NCBI GenBank assembly: GCA_028290805.1
Contig: JAQGJA010000154.1
Location: forward strand, 1-6,030
From: Alphaproteobacteria bacterium
GTDB lineage: Bacteria > Pseudomonadota > Alphaproteobacteria > Micavibrionales > SZUA-601
DNA length: 6,030 bases
Direction: 5' to 3'
Of the stretch, positions 1 to 6,023 are shown piece after piece. Under the pieces are notes generated by a model. The model was not told where the DNA came from and ran no database searches. It was given only the letters and a program-made list of their open reading frames with translations. The first letter of the stretch is position 1. Each line of letters starts with the position of its first letter. The translations under genes were made by a program, and so were the position numbers.

Positions 1-248
1 TCGATGCGGGCCAGTATCTGGACCGCTTCCGCGCCGCAGTCGGCGTCAATGATTTCCTGGTCGGCATGATCAAGGCCCCCGTCTTTGCTTTTTGCATCGC
101 CATGGTTGGCTGCATGCGCGGGATGCAGGTTTCCGGTTCCGCCGAAAGCGTCGGGCGCCTGACCACGACATCGGTGGTGCAATCCATTTTCCTGGTCCTT
201 TTGATGGATGCCTTGTTTTCAATCCTGTTTACGCGGCTGGGTTTTTAG
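1..248 (+). CDS. mlaE: MlaE-type lipid ABC transporter permease, C-terminal part (5' end outside window)
   Basis: This is the last 81 codons of a permease whose start lies left of the window; the reading frame begins at base 3 and ends with TAG at 246-248. Two strongly hydrophobic stretches are visible: one encoded by about 48-113 and one by about 171-245 that ends the protein. Between them is the family-typical segment GMQVSGSAESVGRLTT. MlaE/YrbE permeases form the dimeric inner-membrane core of MCE-type ABC transporters that move phospholipids between inner and outer membranes. The ATPase, MCE and auxiliary lipoprotein genes follow directly, which supports the assignment. In many alphaproteobacteria this permease carries an N-terminal STAS domain; that part is not in the window, so it cannot be judged here. 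The family call is firm, but its exact paralogue (Mla versus another MCE system) is less certain. Confidence 0.88.
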   Translation, partial: DAGQYLDRFRAAVGVNDFLVGMIKAPVFAFCIAMVGCMRGMQVSGSAESVGRLTTTSVVQSIFLVLLMDALFSILFTRLGF

Positions 249-1034
249 ATGGCCGATGCGCAAAACCCGCCCATTATTTCCGTGCACGGCTTGGTCAACC
301 AGTTCGGCACCCAAATCGTGCATGATCACCTGGATTTCGAAATTGACAAGCCTCAGGTGATCGGGCTGGTCGGCGGTTCGGGCAGCGGGAAATCGGTCCT
401 GATGCGCACCATCGTCGGCCTGCAAAAACCGACCGAAGGCGAGATCAAAGTGATGGGAGAAGAATCGAACAGGCCCGGCCAGTTCGGCGTGTTGTTCCAA
501 AAAGGCGCCTTGTTTTCCGCCCTTACGGTCGAGGAAAACATCATGGTGCCGCTGAAAGAACGCGGCGATTTATCCGAGGAAACCTGTCGCAGCCTGGCGC
601 GGATGAAAATCAATCTGGTTGGCCTGCCCGCCATTGCCGCAGCGAAATACCCGTCTGAATTATCGGGCGGCATGATCAAGCGCGCCAGCCTGGCCCGCGC
701 CTTGGCCGTCGATCCGCCGATCTTGTTTCTGGATGAACCCACTGCGGGTCTTGACCCGATTGCGGCAGCAGAATTCGATCAGCTCGTTCTGGAATTGCAA
801 AAAAGCCTTGGGGTCACCATTATCATCATCACCCATGATCTGGACACGCTGTTTACGGTTTGCGACAAGGTCGCCGTATTGGTCGATAAAAAGATGACCC
901 TCGATACGATTGAAAACCTATTGAAATCGACGCATCCCTGGATCCAGAGTTATTTCCACGGACCGCGTGGCCGCGCAATGCTGGCAAAAGACGAGAACAA
1001 CGAGACAAACGGGAAGTCGGAACATGGAACCTAA
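249..1034 (+). CDS. mlaF: MlaF-type ABC transporter ATP-binding protein (lipid transport)
   Basis: This 261-residue cytoplasmic ATPase should power the neighbouring permease in phospholipid trafficking. All the motifs of a functional ABC ATPase are present: Walker A GGSGSGKS (42-49), Q-loop Gln84 in LFQKGALF, signature LSGGM (138-142), Walker B ILFLDE (158-163) with catalytic Glu163, D-loop around 167-170, and switch His196 in THD. LFQKGALFSALTVEEN and the LSGGM signature (Met in place of the usual final Gln) are typical of the MlaF/Mkl branch. The ATG directly follows the permease stop (TAGATG), with only a weak GGCTGGG upstream, so translation is probably coupled to the permease. The length is close to that usual for MlaF. 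The hydrophilic tail after about residue 240 is poorly conserved in the family. The 3' end overlaps the start of the MCE gene by 11 bases. Confidence 0.93.
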   Translation: MADAQNPPIISVHGLVNQFGTQIVHDHLDFEIDKPQVIGLVGGSGSGKSVLMRTIVGLQKPTEGEIKVMGEESNRPGQFGVLFQKGALFSALTVEENIMVPLKERGDLSEETCRSLARMKINLVGLPAIAAAKYPSELSGGMIKRASLARALAVDPPILFLDEPTAGLDPIAAAEFDQLVLELQKSLGVTIIIITHDLDTLFTVCDKVAVLVDKKMTLDTIENLLKSTHPWIQSYFHGPRGRAMLAKDENNETNGKSEHGT

Positions 1035-1923
1035 ACAAAATTACCTTCGCGTCGGCGTTTTTGTCGTAAGCCTTGTCGTCGCCATATTGGGTTTTGTCAT
1101 TTGGATGGCCGGGTCAAGCAATGACGAGGATTTGAAAACCTATCAGACTTTCGTCAGCGAATCCGTCAACGGTCTTACCGTTGGATCGGCCGTCAAATAT
1201 CGCGGCGTCGATGTCGGCCAGGTGACCGTGATTGAAATCTCGCATCGCAGCCCGTCCAAGATACATATCGTGATGCAGGTATTGGACAACACGCCGATCA
1301 CAAAGGGCACCGTGGCCATTTTGCAGATGCAGGGGATTACGGGCATCGCTTATATCGAATTGCGCGGCACGGTGGCGGGCGGTGAGCCGATCCAGACCAT
1401 CGGCAAAAATCGCCTGCCCATCATCCCTTCCGCCCCGTCCGAGTTTCGCCAGATCGTGGATACCATTCCCGACATGCTGGAGAAATTCACCGAAGTTGCA
1501 AACAAGCTGGGTAAATTTGCCAGCAAGGAAAACAGCGAACGTTTTTCCAATATCCTGCTCAACCTGGAAAAATTCAGTACCGCTGTCGGTGGTGAAGATG
1601 GCAACGGTAATTCCCTGATCAAGGAACTGCAAAAGGCCGTTGCCGAAATGGGCCCGGCCGCCGCGGGGATCAAGGACATTGCCAATAATTCGCGCGAAGA
1701 TACCCAGCGCATCCTGAAAAATACCGCGCTGACCATGGATAAAATCGGCAGGCTGACGGATGACACGGGACAACTGACCCAGAAAAGCTATAACGATTTG
1801 CATGAATTGCAGATCGAGATCAAGAAAACCACGCGCGAAATTCAATCCCTGTCGCGCAATATCAAGGAAAACCCTTCCCAGATCATTATCCCCACCCAGC
1901 AGGGTGGCGTTAAAGCCCGTTAA
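1024..1923 (+). CDS. mlaD: MlaD-type MCE-domain protein, periplasmic substrate-binding subunit
   Basis: This 299-residue protein has a short cytoplasmic N-terminus, one transmembrane helix (about 8-29) and one MCE domain (about 39-115). The MCE domain includes VNGLTVGSAVKYRGVDVGQV and the hydrophobic loop LQMQGITGIAYIEL (100-113), which in known MCE proteins lines the central pore. MCE proteins form hexameric rings attached to the permease and carry lipid across the periplasm. Residues about 140-290 are polar and predicted helical by eye, ending in NPSQIII, a tail motif like the NPS motif near the end of many MCE proteins. E. coli MlaD is much shorter (about 180 residues), so this tail is an extension. 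I chose ATG 1024, not the in-frame ATG at 967: it overlaps the mlaF stop by 11 bases, has GGGAAG at 1011-1016, and leaves a short N-terminus before the helix. Confidence 0.92.
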   Translation: MEPKQNYLRVGVFVVSLVVAILGFVIWMAGSSNDEDLKTYQTFVSESVNGLTVGSAVKYRGVDVGQVTVIEISHRSPSKIHIVMQVLDNTPITKGTVAILQMQGITGIAYIELRGTVAGGEPIQTIGKNRLPIIPSAPSEFRQIVDTIPDMLEKFTEVANKLGKFASKENSERFSNILLNLEKFSTAVGGEDGNGNSLIKELQKAVAEMGPAAAGIKDIANNSREDTQRILKNTALTMDKIGRLTDDTGQLTQKSYNDLHELQIEIKKTTREIQSLSRNIKENPSQIIIPTQQGGVKAR

Positions 1924-1929
1924 AGGAAA
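1923..1929 (+). promoter_or_regulatory. Shine-Dalgarno site of the auxiliary lipoprotein gene
   Basis: AAGGAAA begins on the last base of the mlaD stop codon and lies 5 to 7 bases before ATG 1935. It fixes the start of the lipoprotein and indicates efficient independent initiation within the operon mRNA. Confidence 0.7.
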
Positions 1930-1934
1930 TATCC

Positions 1935-2549
1935 ATGAAAAAATTATCGCTTGCCCTCTCCCTTTTGCTTTTGTCGGGTTGTTCCCTGCTGCCCAAGGGC
2001 GCGGAAGCGCCAAGGCTTTTCACGCTTAACCCGCCGCAGATGGCGGCGCAAAATGCGTCGGCACGCCTGCCCGTCAATCTGCAGATATTATTGCCCCAGG
2101 TTGTCCCCGGCCTGGACGGCGAACGCATCGCCCTGCGCCGCAGCGATAACCAGATCGATTATTATGCCGACACGAAATGGGCAGGCAATCTGAATGCCGT
2201 GGTGCAATCCGTCCTGGTCGAAAGCTTTGACGCCAGCGGCGCTTTGAAGTCGGTTGGCAACGACCTTATTACCATGAATGAGGATTACGCTTTGCTGGTC
2301 GAAATCCGTGATTTCCAGTCGGAATATATCATCAATACAACTACGCCCCGCGCGCATATCCGCCTGGCCGTGAAACTGATCCGCAAGGATACGAACGAGA
2401 TTCTTTCGACACGGGTTTATGATCAAAAAGAAAACTCGGAAGGCGACGGGATGCAGCAGATTATCACCGCATTCGACATCGCCTTTCAACGTGCTGCAAA
2501 AAATATCACGGCCGATACCGTCCAGCTTTTGGGGCGTTTGAATAGATAG
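1935..2549 (+). CDS. ABC-type transport auxiliary lipoprotein (PqiC-like)
   Basis: This 204-residue exported lipoprotein has an N-terminal MKK, a hydrophobic core and lipobox LSGC with the lipidated Cys at position 16. Ser17 at the +2 position is not the Asp inner-membrane retention signal of the Lol system, so outer-membrane sorting is likely (inference). The mature part opens with APRLFTLNPP, a hallmark of the ABC-type transport auxiliary family (PF03886, DUF330, including PqiC), and contains LRRSDNQIDYYADTKWAG, typical of the same family. Members pair with MCE proteins and are thought to connect the periplasmic MCE tunnel to the outer membrane. The gene starts 11 bases after the mlaD stop, with AAGGAAA at 1923-1929 ideally spaced from ATG 1935. 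It is the last gene of the operon and occupies the place where E. coli carries mlaC and mlaB. The family call is strong; I leave the symbol empty because naming varies. Confidence 0.87.
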   Translation: MKKLSLALSLLLLSGCSLLPKGAEAPRLFTLNPPQMAAQNASARLPVNLQILLPQVVPGLDGERIALRRSDNQIDYYADTKWAGNLNAVVQSVLVESFDASGALKSVGNDLITMNEDYALLVEIRDFQSEYIINTTTPRAHIRLAVKLIRKDTNEILSTRVYDQKENSEGDGMQQIITAFDIAFQRAAKNITADTVQLLGRLNR

Positions 2550-2567
2550 TTAGGAGTGAGCACTTTA

Positions 2568-2674
2568 TCCGCATCCCCGTTGTAGAACGGGTTCCATTAT
2601 GCTTCACGGCAATCGCTCGATTGAGAGAATTGTATCACCGTTAGATGGACCCCGCTCTTCAACGGGGATACGGG
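2568..2674. repeat. Palindromic REP-doublet-like intergenic element
   Basis: The arms 2568-2596 and 2646-2674 (29 bases each) are inverted repeats of each other, matching at 24 of 29 positions; one further base pair (2597/2645) extends them inward. The uninterrupted core is ATCCCCGTTG at 2573-2582 against CAACGGGGAT at 2660-2669. Each arm is itself a small hairpin: CCCGTT-GTAG-AACGGG at 2576-2591, and CCCCG (2650-2654) with CGGGG (2663-2667). The spacer holds a further small palindrome, CAATCG-CT-CGATTG at 2610-2623. Two short hairpins in inverted orientation, about 100 bp apart end to end, between convergent genes, is the layout of REP doublets (REPINs) or small MITE-like elements. I see no open reading frame inside and no clear target duplication. 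No second copy occurs in this window, so dispersed-repeat status is inference. Confidence 0.6.
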
Positions 2675-2695
2675 ATTTCCGTTACATTTCCCACT

Positions 2696-2723
2696 AAAAA
2701 CCGCCGGAAAACCGGCGGTTTTT
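2696..2723. terminator. Bidirectional rho-independent terminator
   Basis: AAAAA-CCGCCGG (2696-2707), loop AAAA (2708-2711), CCGGCGG-TTTTT (2712-2723): a perfect 12-bp stem with a 7-bp GC core and a four-base loop. Read on + it has a T-run after the hairpin and would end the lipid-transport operon 147 bases after its last stop. Read on - it also has a T-run and would end the dehydrogenase transcript, whose stop codon lies 19 bases away. The convergent genes share it. Confidence 0.92.
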
Positions 2724-2742
2724 CTAATCCTGTGATAAAAAC

Positions 2743-3915
2743 CTATGGCTTAAGCACAACCTTAATACAGCCATCTTCCTTGGCACGGAATGTCTTATAC
2801 GCTTCCGGTGCGTCATTTAAATTTAAACGGTGTGTGATAACGAAAGAGGGATCGATTTCGCCATTTTCAATGCGGTCCATCAATGGGCGCAAATAACGGT
2901 GCACATGCGTCTGTCCCGTTTTCATCGTCAGGCCCTTATTGACGAAAGAACCCATTGGCACTTTATCAGGGAAACCAATATAAACGCCGGGAACCGAAAC
3001 CGTCCCGCCTTTGCGGCAGCAATGGATCGCCTGGCGCAGGACATGTGCGCGGTCGGTGGTCAGCATAACCGCAGCTTTGGCTTTATCGACAACGGCATCC
3101 ACCGCGCCGGCACCATGGGCTTCGCAACCGACAGCATCGATGACGCTGTCGGGGCCGCGTCCGCCAGTCATTTCCTGCAGGCGCTCATAGACGTCTTCTT
3201 CCATGAAATTGATGGTTTCGGCGCGGCCTTCGCGCTGGGCCATTTCCAGGCGTTCCGGCACGCGGTCGATCGCAATCACGCGGCCCGCGCCAAGCATCCA
3301 GGCGGATTTAATGGTGAACTGGCCGACGGGACCACAGCCCCAGACGGCAACCGTCGAACCGGGTTCGATATTGGCGTTTTCCGCACCCATATAGCCGGTC
3401 GGGAAGATATCAGTCAGGAACAGGACCTGTTCATCCGAAATTCCGGCTGGAATTTTAAAGGCGCCGAAATCAGCAAAAGGCACGCGCACATATTCAGCCT
3501 GGCCGCCGGAAAAACCACCCAGCATGTGGGAATAACCAAACAGGCCCGAAGGCGAATGGCCCATGACTTTGGCGGCCATTTCCTTGTTCGGATTGGAAAT
3601 ATCGCATAATGACGTCATGCCGCGTTCGCAAAAGAAGCATTCGCCGCAGGCAATGGTAAATGGAATAACGACACGATCGCCAATGCTTAAATTCTTGACC
3701 GCCGAACCCAGTTCGACGACTTCACCCATGAATTCATGGCCCAAAATATCGCCTGCTTCCATCGTCGGCATATAGCCATCCAGCAAATGCAGATCGGAAC
3801 CGCAAATGGCGGTCGAGGTTACCTTGATGATCGCATCACGCGGGTCGATCAGGACGGGTTCAGGTACATTATCAATGCGTACATCGCCATGGCCGTGCCA
3901 GCATAAAGCTCTCAT
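2743..3915 (-). CDS. Zinc-dependent alcohol dehydrogenase, formaldehyde dehydrogenase-like (MDR superfamily)
   Basis: This 390-residue cytoplasmic protein should oxidise an alcohol or aldehyde adduct with NAD+. It has an N-terminal GroES-like catalytic domain and a C-terminal Rossmann domain. Catalytic zinc ligands are Cys38 (ICGSD) and His60 (GHE, with Glu61). The structural zinc site is complete: Cys90, Cys93, Cys96, Cys104. The nucleotide-binding motif is VWGCGPVG (191-198), and Asp217 at the end of the next strand favours NAD over NADP. Asp169 in LTDIFPTGY matches the extra zinc ligand of Pseudomonas glutathione-independent formaldehyde dehydrogenase; GGQAEYVRVPFADF and KTGQTHVHRY also fit that group. 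Its true substrate cannot be read from sequence. ATG 3915 is set by GAGGAG at 3923-3928, seven bases upstream. The gene follows uup on the same strand after 101 bases and probably has its own promoter. Confidence 0.9.
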   Translation of the reverse strand: MRALCWHGHGDVRIDNVPEPVLIDPRDAIIKVTSTAICGSDLHLLDGYMPTMEAGDILGHEFMGEVVELGSAVKNLSIGDRVVIPFTIACGECFFCERGMTSLCDISNPNKEMAAKVMGHSPSGLFGYSHMLGGFSGGQAEYVRVPFADFGAFKIPAGISDEQVLFLTDIFPTGYMGAENANIEPGSTVAVWGCGPVGQFTIKSAWMLGAGRVIAIDRVPERLEMAQREGRAETINFMEEDVYERLQEMTGGRGPDSVIDAVGCEAHGAGAVDAVVDKAKAAVMLTTDRAHVLRQAIHCCRKGGTVSVPGVYIGFPDKVPMGSFVNKGLTMKTGQTHVHRYLRPLMDRIENGEIDPSFVITHRLNLNDAPEAYKTFRAKEDGCIKVVLKP

Positions 3916-3922
3916 TTTATAT

Positions 3923-3928
3923 CTCCTC
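3923..3928 (-). promoter_or_regulatory. Strong Shine-Dalgarno of the dehydrogenase gene
   Basis: Read on the minus strand this is GAGGAG (in context TGAGGAGAT), seven bases before ATG 3915. It is the strongest ribosome binding site in the window and fixes the start. Confidence 0.8.
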
Positions 3929-3967
3929 AGATATTATTTTATAACAGAACCCAAAGCTAGAAGCCCC

Positions 3968-3973
3968 ATTATA
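3968..3973 (-). promoter_or_regulatory. Candidate -10 element of the dehydrogenase promoter
   Basis: The minus strand reads TATAAT, a perfect sigma-70-type -10 hexamer, about 52 bases upstream of the start codon, giving a leader of roughly 46 bases. At the normal 17-base spacing the -35 position reads TTTCTC, a poor match, so the promoter may be weak or activator-dependent. A small inverted repeat, TCTCT (3977-3981) and AGAGA (3988-3992), lies in the spacer to -35 region and could be an operator. The region is AT-rich, so a chance -10 match is possible. Confidence 0.45.
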
Positions 3974-4016
3974 AAATCTCTATAACCAGAGAGAAAAGAC
4001 GTATAAAATTCAAGAT

Positions 4017-5858
4017 TTAATTCGCCACCTGTGCGCTTATCTCTGCAAGTTCCAGCCAGCGCAATTCGGCCTGCTCCAGCTCGGATTTTGCCAAGGTCAG
4101 CCGGCTCGAATATTTCTGGAAATTCTCGGGCTGCCGCGCATAAAGATTGGCGTCGGCAAGGGAATTTTCCAGTTGCCGGATTTCTTTTTCCAGCCCGGCA
4201 ATACGCATCGGCAAATTGTCCAGTTCATACTGGATTTTATAACTCAGCTTTTGCGCCGGTTTCTTTTCCGCCTGCACGGGTTTCAACGCGGCGGATTTTC
4301 GAGCCGTTTCCATTTCTTCTTCGCGCGCCTCATTCTGGCGCACTTCCAAATAATCGCTGTAACCGCCGATATAGCCTTCAACCTTGCCATTGCCTTCAAA
4401 AGCCAGGATTTTCGTGACAGTCTGGTCCAGGAAATCGCGGTCATGGCTGACCACGATCAGCGTGCCGGTATAATTGGAAAGAATTTCCTCCAGCATATCC
4501 AGCGTCTCCATATCCAGGTCATTGGTCGGCTCGTCCAGGATCAGGAAACTGCCCGGATTAGCCAGGACCTTGGCCAGCATCAGGCGGTTTTTCTGTCCCC
4601 CAGAAAGCGTGCTGACTGGTTGCGTGGCCTGGGCCGGATCGAACATGAAATCGCGCAGATAACCGCAGACATGGCGGTTTTTTCCCATCACATCGACATG
4701 ATCACCGCCATTGGGACACAAGGTTTTCCACAGCGTATCAGTCGGGTCCAAATCCTTACGCTTCTGGTCGAAATAGGAAAAGCCCAGATCGCGGGCCAGT
4801 TTCACCTTGCCCATATCGGGCTCCATCAGCCCTAGAAGCAAATTCAGGAATGTCGTCTTACCCGAACCATTCTTGCCCAAAATCCCGATGCGGTCGCCGC
4901 GGATGATACGGAAATTGAATTTGTCCAGAATGATTTTTTCGCGCGGGCCATCGGTGAATGTTTTACAGACATTATAAAATTCCGCGACAATCTTGGACGA
5001 GCCTTCATGTTCCAGTTTCGGTAATTCGATCTTGGTCATGATGCGGCGGAACGAAGCCTTGTCGTTTTTCAGGCGTTCGCGTTCGACGCGCATTTTGTCC
5101 AGCCGGCTCATATTGCGTTTGCGCCGGGCCTTGACGCCTTTGCTGGCCCATTCGACTTCGATATCGACGATTTTTTGGCGGTTCTGCAATTCGCGTTCTT
5201 CCTGCTCTAATAACAGGGTCTGCCATTCCTCGAAAAAGGCAAAGCCGCGCGGACAGGTGCGCAGACGGCCACGGTCCAGCCAGAAAACCTTATCCGATAT
5301 CGCGGTCAGAAATGTTTTGTCATGGCTGACGCAAACGACGGCGCCGCGATAGGCTTTGATATATTTTTCCAGCCATTCGATCACATCCAGGTCCAAATGG
5401 TTCGTCGGCTCATCCAACAACAAAATCTCGGGTTGCTCGACCAGCGAACGCGCCAGCGCCACGCGGCGCAGCTGGCCACCCGAAAGGCTGGCCATGATAT
5501 CGGTGGTGTCCAGTTCCAAGGGTTCGAGAATCTGTTCAACCTTATAGGCGTTGCTTTCGTCCTGGTTTTCGTCCTTTAGGCCTTCAAACACATAGTCATA
5601 GACGGTCTGATTCGGCTGATAGGTAATTTCCTGGCGCAAATAACCCACGGAAATTCCCGGCAGTTTCCAGTTCTTGCCGCCATCCAGCTCGCGCTGGCCG
5701 GTGATAATGTTCATCAGCGTGCTTTTGCCCGCGCCGTTTTTACCGATAAGACAAATCTTGTCTCCGGCCTGAATATTGAATGAGAGATCCTCGAATACCG
5801 TCCGTGCGGCATAGCGCACAGTGGCTTCCTGGACACTGAGAAGGAGAGGTGCAGTCAA
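4017..5858 (-). CDS. uup: ABC-F family ATPase, Uup-like
   Basis: This soluble protein has two ABC ATPase domains and no membrane segments. ABC-F proteins bind the ribosomal E site and act in translation; Uup is linked to ribosome function and transposon precise excision. Domain 1 has Walker A GKNGAGKST (39-47), signature LSGGQ (125-129), Walker B ILLLDE (145-150) and His179. The inter-domain linker (about 205-285) is highly charged, with the ARRKRNMSRL motif (244-253) expected to contact tRNA. Domain 2 has GKNGSGKTT (328-336), LSGGQ (418-422), FLILDE (438-443) and His472. A C-terminal coiled-coil domain (about 539-613) matches the Uup CTD. All catalytic residues are intact. I chose TTG 5858 (613 residues): the N-terminus TAPLLLSVQEATVRY fits homologues and GGAA lies at 5867-5870. 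A second in-frame TTG at 5918 would add 20 residues but has no Shine-Dalgarno. There is no in-frame ATG near the start. Confidence 0.92.
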   Translation of the reverse strand: MTAPLLLSVQEATVRYAARTVFEDLSFNIQAGDKICLIGKNGAGKSTLMNIITGQRELDGGKNWKLPGISVGYLRQEITYQPNQTVYDYVFEGLKDENQDESNAYKVEQILEPLELDTTDIMASLSGGQLRRVALARSLVEQPEILLLDEPTNHLDLDVIEWLEKYIKAYRGAVVCVSHDKTFLTAISDKVFWLDRGRLRTCPRGFAFFEEWQTLLLEQEERELQNRQKIVDIEVEWASKGVKARRKRNMSRLDKMRVERERLKNDKASFRRIMTKIELPKLEHEGSSKIVAEFYNVCKTFTDGPREKIILDKFNFRIIRGDRIGILGKNGSGKTTFLNLLLGLMEPDMGKVKLARDLGFSYFDQKRKDLDPTDTLWKTLCPNGGDHVDVMGKNRHVCGYLRDFMFDPAQATQPVSTLSGGQKNRLMLAKVLANPGSFLILDEPTNDLDMETLDMLEEILSNYTGTLIVVSHDRDFLDQTVTKILAFEGNGKVEGYIGGYSDYLEVRQNEAREEEMETARKSAALKPVQAEKKPAQKLSYKIQYELDNLPMRIAGLEKEIRQLENSLADANLYARQPENFQKYSSRLTLAKSELEQAELRWLELAEISAQVAN

Positions 5859-5866
5859 AGTCGTAA

Positions 5867-5870
5867 TTCC
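5867..5870 (-). promoter_or_regulatory. Weak Shine-Dalgarno supporting the TTG start of uup
   Basis: The minus strand reads TTTTGGAATTACGACTTTG; GGAA lies eight bases before TTG 5858. It is short, but better than anything before the alternative TTG at 5918, whose upstream sequence (CGTCTTTTTGCCTTTT) has no purine-rich motif. Confidence 0.45.
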
Positions 5871-5977
5871 AAAAGGTTTATCAGGTAATATGGCGGTATG
5901 CGGGGATTTTTCAACCAAAAAGGCAAAAAGACGTTTTATCCGCGCTTTATGGGATACCCCTATAACCGCACTGTTTT

Positions 5978-5983
5978 CTTATA
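5978..5983 (-). promoter_or_regulatory. Candidate -10 element upstream of uup
   Basis: The minus strand reads TATAAG, five of six matches to the sigma-70 -10 hexamer, about 120 bases before the uup start. The -35 position at 17-base spacing (CCTTTA, 6001-6006) is poor. A second weaker candidate, TATAGG, lies at 5959-5964. The whole 5919-6030 stretch is AT-rich, so this is a tentative call. Confidence 0.3.
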
Positions 5984-6009
5984 AGGGCAATTCTACACTA
6001 TAAAGGTGT

Positions 6010-6023
6010 TTGATACTTATCAA
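6010..6023. promoter_or_regulatory. FNR/FixK/Anr-type binding site
   Basis: TTGAT-ACTT-ATCAA matches the FNR/Anr consensus TTGAT-N4-ATCAA at every specified base, and the symmetry extends one more base on each side (6009-6024). FixK, Anr and related CRP/FNR regulators, which respond to low oxygen, use the same site in Alphaproteobacteria. It lies 152 bases upstream of uup and 7 bases from the window edge. For a class II promoter (site centred at -41.5), transcription toward the right would start near 6058, outside the window. Toward uup, the nearest -10-like hexamer is 4 bases off that spacing, so a rightward target is more likely. Confidence 0.65.

Noticed and set aside
967..1023. Upstream ATG at 967 as the mlaD start
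   Set aside because: It would add 19 residues before the membrane helix and overlap mlaF by 68 bases; ATG 1024 has a better ribosome site and the usual short cytoplasmic N-terminus.
1114..2013. 299-codon open frame on the minus strand
   Set aside because: It lies entirely antisense to the mlaD/lipoprotein genes, has no recognisable domain or ribosome site, and runs opposite a well-supported operon; a shadow frame.
2568..2674. Possible tRNA or known riboswitch
   Set aside because: The folding is two simple hairpins without cloverleaf arms, CCA or conserved T-loop, and it follows the last gene of an operon rather than preceding a gene.
2568..2674. CRISPR repeat-spacer unit
   Set aside because: Only two related segments exist and they are inverted, not direct repeats; no cas gene is present.
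2645..2896. 83-codon open frame on the plus strand crossing the terminator
   Set aside because: It runs through the palindromic element arm and terminator into sequence antisense to the dehydrogenase; no ribosome site and no protein-like character.
2830..3609. 259-codon open frame on the plus strand
   Set aside because: Antisense to the dehydrogenase gene, with a low-complexity His/Ala/Arg-rich translation and no known motif.
4173..4835. 220-codon open frame on the plus strand
   Set aside because: Antisense to uup, made of complementary codons; no domain or initiation signal.
5821..6003. 60-codon open frame on the plus strand at the right edge
   Set aside because: It overlaps the uup start region in antisense, ends in AT-rich promoter-like DNA, and has no ribosome site or recognisable product.
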